From NCBI RefSeq assembly GCF_027922265.1, contig NZ_BSFI01000008.1, positions 574,001 to 638,000 of the forward strand: DNA of 64,000 nt, read 5' to 3'. The position numbers and the translations under genes were made by a program. Shown piece by piece: positions 61,335 through 64,000 of this stretch. The stretch's first letter is position 1. Each line of letters starts with the position of its first letter. A model generated the notes under the pieces. That model was not told the DNA's origin and made no database searches. It saw only the letters and a program-made list of their open reading frames with translations. The stretch comes from Hansschlegelia plantiphila (lineage in GTDB: Bacteria; Pseudomonadota; Alphaproteobacteria; Rhizobiales; Methylopilaceae).

Positions 61335-62329
61335 GATGCGGAGTCCAGCTCCTCCGGCTGGATCCCGAGCCGGCGGAGCAGGTTTCCGTCGTGGTCCTCG
61401 CCGGGGTTGTCGGCGGTGAGCAGCGTCTCGCCGACGAAGATAGAGTTCACGCCGGCGAGGAAGCACAGCGCCTGGGTCTCGTCGGACATCTCGGTGCGGC
61501 CGGCGGCGAGGCGCACATGGCTTTCCGGCATCATGATGCGGGCGAGCGCGATGGTGCGGACGAAGTCGAGCGCGTCGATCGGCTCCGCGTTCTCGAGCTT
61601 GGTGCCAGGGATCGGGATCAGCATGTTGACCGGCACGCTCTCCGGCGCCTCGTCCATGTTGGCGAGGGTGACGAGCATGTCGACGCGGTCGTCGATCGTC
61701 TCGCCCATGCCCAGAATGCCGCCGGCGCAGACCTTCATGCCGGCCGAGCGCACGTTGTCCAGCGTCTCGAGCCGGTCGGCGAAGGTGCGGGTCGTGATGA
61801 TCTCGGAGTAGTAGCGCTCGGAGGTGTCGAGGTTGTGGTTGTAGTAGTCGAGGCCGGCGTCCTTGAGCGTCAGCGCCTGCTGGGGGGTCAGCATGCCGAG
61901 CGTCATGCAGGTCTCCATCCCCATCGCCTTCACGCCCTCGACCATGGCGACCACCATGTCCATGTCGCGATCCTTGGGGGATCGCCAGGCGGCGCCCATG
62001 CAGTAGCGCGTGGCGCCGCCGTCCTTGGCCTTCTGCGCCTCGGCGAGCACCCGCTCCACCTCCATCAGCTTGGAGGCCTTCATCTTCTCGCCGGGCATGC
62101 GGGCGGACTGGCTGCAATAGCCGCAGTCCTCGGCGCAGCCGCCGGTCTTGATCGACAGCAGCTTCGACATCTGGACGCGGTTCGGATCGAAGTTCCGTCG
62201 GTGGACGGTCTGCGCCTCGAACATCAGGTCGGCGAAGGGCAGGTCGTACAGCCTGCGGGCCTCGGCGCGGGTCCAGAGCGTCCGGAAGGGCGCGCGGCCC
62301 GCGACGTGAGCCAGATCGATCAAAGCCAT
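61331..62329 (-). CDS. bioB: biotin synthase
   Basis: 332 residues from ATG 62329 ([19 protein letters not shown]). Radical-SAM enzyme inserting sulphur into dethiobiotin. The 4Fe-4S motif is [15 protein letters not shown]; the [2Fe-2S] cysteines and arginine lie in [21 protein letters not shown] and NLLRRLG-adjacent regions. An in-frame ATG at 62392 adds non-conserved residues. No BioR-type TTATMKATAA box was seen upstream. bioA and the pimelate-side genes are not adjacent. Confidence 0.96.
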   Translation of the reverse strand: MALIDLAHVAGRAPFRTLWTRAEARRLYDLPFADLMFEAQTVHRRNFDPNRVQMSKLLSIKTGGCAEDCGYCSQSARMPGEKMKASKLMEVERVLAEAQKAKDGGATRYCMGAAWRSPKDRDMDMVVAMVEGVKAMGMETCMTLGMLTPQQALTLKDAGLDYYNHNLDTSERYYSEIITTRTFADRLETLDNVRSAGMKVCAGGILGMGETIDDRVDMLVTLANMDEAPESVPVNMLIPIPGTKLENAEPIDALDFVRTIALARIMMPESHVRLAAGRTEMSDETQALCFLAGVNSIFVGETLLTADNPGEDHDGNLLRRLGIQPEELDSAS

Positions 62330-62408
62330 CGCCGCTCGCTCGTGACGTTGCCGGGAAGCGTCATCGCATACACGGAATGCGCTGCGCTGCAAACTTGGCC
62401 GAAAGGCG

Positions 62409-62858
62409 TCAGCGGCGTTCCGGCTTGAGCTTCACCAGCCGGTCGCCCGAGCTTCGCGCGGAGATGTTCGAGAGGTAGTCGATGTCCGTCACCGTCTCCT
62501 CGCCGCGGGCGAGCGTGCGGCCGCGCTCGGTGACGGCGTAGCGCAGTTTGACCCGCGGCGGCGTCACGTCGCGGAGCACGCGGACGTCGTCGAAGCCCGG
62601 CCGCCACGGTTCGAAGCGGCCTGCGGGGTCGATCTCGACAAGCTCGATCGAGGCGGAGCGTCCCTTCGGCAGCATGCGTGCGCCCGTGCGTTCGAGATAA
62701 CGGGCGAGCTCCCGGAAGATCGAGTCGCGCTCCGCGGCGCTGCGGAAGCTCCAGCTGGAGACGTAGGGGCCGGGCTCCGCCCGAACGGCGACCTCCGCCG
62801 AAGCGAGCGACGGAGCGCCGGCGAGGGCTGCGGCGAAGAGCAGAACGCGGACGCGCAT
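62409..62858 (-). CDS. DUF3016 domain secreted protein
   Basis: 149 residues. Signal peptide ends LASAEVAV. The DUF3016 pattern is visible: a Ser/Trp start ([20 protein letters not shown]), [36 protein letters not shown] and [11 protein letters not shown]. The family is periplasmic and uncharacterised. Sits 79 bases upstream of bioB on the same strand; whether it is cotranscribed is unclear. Confidence 0.85.
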   Translation of the reverse strand: MRVRVLLFAAALAGAPSLASAEVAVRAEPGPYVSSWSFRSAAERDSIFRELARYLERTGARMLPKGRSASIELVEIDPAGRFEPWRPGFDDVRVLRDVTPPRVKLRYAVTERGRTLARGEETVTDIDYLSNISARSSGDRLVKLKPERR

Positions 62859-63143
62859 GACGACCTCCTTGCAGGCGGCAAGAGCTTGATCTGGCTACGC
62901 AACGGCCATGCCGCAACACACGGGACGCGGGGTGTTGCGTTACGGTGACGGCCGTCTGGAACGACCGCGACCCCCTATTCGCCGCCGCGATGACTTGCGC
63001 GCCTTCAACAAACAAGCCCCGCATATGTGGCGGCGGGACGCGGTAAAGTCGACGTCAAAGCGAGCAGACGCCCGATTTCTGGCGGCTACAGCCGGGCCAT
63101 GTCCGAGATCGGTCATATAGATTGGAATTCGACGCCGCGTCGT

Positions 63144-63168
63144 CTCAGTCTCCGGGGCGGAGACTGAG
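63144..63168 (+). terminator. hairpin followed by T-rich stretch
   Basis: Perfect 10-bp stem CTCAGTCTCC / GGAGACTGAG, loop GGGGC, followed by CTTTATATTT. It looks like a Rho-independent terminator on the plus strand, yet no plus-strand gene precedes it. It may end a small RNA or sit in a leader. Confidence 0.5.
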
Positions 63169-63199
63169 CTTTATATTTCCGCCAACTGACCGCTCCATC

Positions 63200-63230
63200 A
63201 TAGAATAATTATAAGTTATAATTATTCTAT
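63200..63230. promoter_or_regulatory. 31-bp perfect palindrome, candidate iron-responsive operator
   Basis: Arms ATAGAATAATTATAA and TTATAATTATTCTAT around a central G at 63215. Only 3 of 31 bases are G or C. It lies 84 bases before the TonB receptor start and covers a TATAAT hexamer, so a bound protein would block transcription. The regulator is not evident; it resembles neither a strict Irr box nor the E. coli Fur box. Confidence 0.7.
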
Positions 63231-63314
63231 TTAAAGACGCAGACAATGTAGTTGATCGTGGGATTGTGGGCCTTTTAAGCGGTGGGAGACATAAAAATCT
63301 TCCGGGGCCCGACC

Positions 63315-64000
63315 ATGACCAGACCGCTTCTCGCACTTTCGACGGCCGCCGCCCTGGCGGCGGCCACCGGCGGAGCGGCGGCCCAGCAGGCGGCGACGCC
63401 GCTCGAGGAGATCACCGTCCAGGGCCAGGGCGCCGGGACCGGACAGACGGACGGCGCGCCGGGCGTCGCGACCAACGACGGCTACGTCGCCAAGACCACG
63501 CGCTCGGCGACCAAGACCGACATGCCGGTCAACGAAACGCCGGCGACGATCAACACGGTCACGCAGCAGCAGCTCCAGGACCGCCGCCCGCAGACGCTTG
63601 AAGACGCCCTCGCCTATACGCCTGGCGCACGCGTCGGCGCCTACGGCTTCAACCCGCGCTTCGACAGCTTCTTCATCCGCGGCGTCGACGTGACCTACAC
63701 CGGCGTGTTCCGCGATGGGCTTCGTCAGTACAGCAGCCCGAGCGGCATGTTCCGCCTGGAGCCGTACGGGGTGGAGTCGATCTCCATCCTGAAGGGCGGC
63801 GCCTCGGCGATCTACGGCGCCAGTTCCTCGGTCGGCATCATCGACGTGATTTCGAAGCGGCCGACCGACTACAAGTTCGGCGAGGTCGAGGTCCAGGGCG
63901 GCTCGTTCGACCGTAAGCAGCTGAGCTTCGACCTCGGCGGCCCGGTGAACGAGCAGGGCACGGTGACCTATCGCCTGACCGGCCTCGCCCGCGACGCCGA
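63315..64000 (+). CDS. TonB-dependent siderophore receptor, partial
   Basis: The first 228 codons are present; the gene runs off the right edge. A signal peptide (LALSTAAALAAATGGAAAQQ, core STAAALAAATGGAAAQ) is followed by a TonB-box-like LEEITVQG, and the plug domain: ETPATINTVTQQQLQDRRPQTLEDAL, PGARVGAYGFN, DSFFIRGVD, DGLRQYSSPSGMFRLEPYGVESISILKGGASAIYGAS (core VESISILKGGASAIYG). This is the FhuA/FecA-type outer-membrane siderophore receptor family. ATG 63315 fits the signal peptide. Likely iron-regulated through the palindrome upstream. Confidence 0.93.
   Translation, partial: MTRPLLALSTAAALAAATGGAAAQQAATPLEEITVQGQGAGTGQTDGAPGVATNDGYVAKTTRSATKTDMPVNETPATINTVTQQQLQDRRPQTLEDALAYTPGARVGAYGFNPRFDSFFIRGVDVTYTGVFRDGLRQYSSPSGMFRLEPYGVESISILKGGASAIYGASSSVGIIDVISKRPTDYKFGEVEVQGGSFDRKQLSFDLGGPVNEQGTVTYRLTGLARDA

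Larger units (their letters stand above)
62859..63314. other. gene-free region before the TonB receptor
   Basis: 456 bases between divergent starts. It contains a very stable hairpin (63144-63168), a 31-bp AT-rich perfect palindrome (63200-63230) that includes TATAAT at 63217-63222, and a strong drop in GC around both. No convincing protein gene. Confidence 0.7.

Noticed and set aside
60195..62117. bioF and bioD read as longer fused proteins
   Set aside because: The upstream parts of the open frames overlap bioB or bioF and are not family-like; ATGA/GTGA overlaps give natural starts.

Overview
The window is a contiguous, gene-dense piece of a high-GC alphaproteobacterial chromosome. Gene order and protein families point to Hyphomicrobiales (Rhizobiales): def-fmt-truA, rpmH-rnpA-yidC-engB, mnmE-mnmG-rsmG-parA-parB, argH-lptM-lysA-TIGR02302 with divergent tlpA, atpHAGDC, and the M17 aminopeptidase next to an NlpC/P60 protein. 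A crotonyl-CoA carboxylase/reductase (ccrA) implies the ethylmalonyl-CoA pathway. That fits a serine-cycle methylotroph or a related organism lacking the glyoxylate shunt, but no methylotrophy gene lies in the window, so this is inference. I saw no insertion sequence, prophage, integrase-linked island or CRISPR array.

Layout. 1-8.1 kb: truA (cut by the left edge), fmt and def on the minus strand, rmuC, a DMT exporter converging on an MFS exporter, and a LysR regulator divergent from an aldehyde dehydrogenase. 8.3-13.7 kb: tRNA-Arg(ACG), an orphan histidine kinase, then rpmH-rnpA-yidC-engB, with a strong promoter and a terminator-like hairpin in the rpmH leader, and a small GlsB-type membrane protein. 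13.9-17.9 kb: ccrA, hisS, holA. 18.2-23.9 kb: the chromosome-partition and tRNA-modification block mnmE, mnmG, rsmG, parA, parB on the minus strand, with two perfect parS sites, one of them inside the rsmG coding sequence. 23.9-34.6 kb: a YyaL/DUF255 protein, an L,D-transpeptidase, a TetR regulator with two tandem perfect palindromic operators, rlmN, a membrane protein, a DbpA-type RNA helicase, a GNAT acetyltransferase, a transglutaminase-like protein and a TPR lipoprotein. 34.7-43.1 kb: gamma-glutamyltransferase, a TIGR02302/DUF4175 giant, lysA, lptM, argH, tlpA. 43.1-48.2 kb: a quinone oxidoreductase, an ECF sigma factor, an IalB-like protein, xerC, a DUF1236 protein, a small lipoprotein and transaldolase. 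48.4-57.1 kb: priA, the F1 ATP synthase operon atpHAGDC carrying two extra small genes, and grpE. 57.1-62.9 kb: NlpC/P60, an M17 aminopeptidase, the biotin operon bioB-bioF-bioD and a DUF3016 protein. 62.9-64 kb: a 456-bp gene-free stretch holding a stable hairpin and a 31-bp perfect AT-rich palindrome, then the 5' end of a TonB-dependent siderophore receptor cut by the right edge.

Most of the window is core housekeeping: translation (def, fmt, truA, rpmH, rnpA, hisS, mnmE, mnmG, rsmG, rlmN, tRNA), membrane insertion and envelope (yidC, L,D-transpeptidase, lipoproteins), chromosome maintenance (parABS, holA, priA, xerC, rmuC), energy (atp) and biosynthesis (lysA, argH, biotin). Closeness of parABS to rpmH-rnpA-yidC suggests an origin-proximal position. 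I did not find a convincing new multi-gene system. The most unusual signals are regulatory or structural: the rpmH leader hairpin, the TetR double operator spaced 52 bp, the 31-bp palindrome before the TonB receptor, complex intergenic inverted repeats, and two small genes embedded in the ATP synthase operon.
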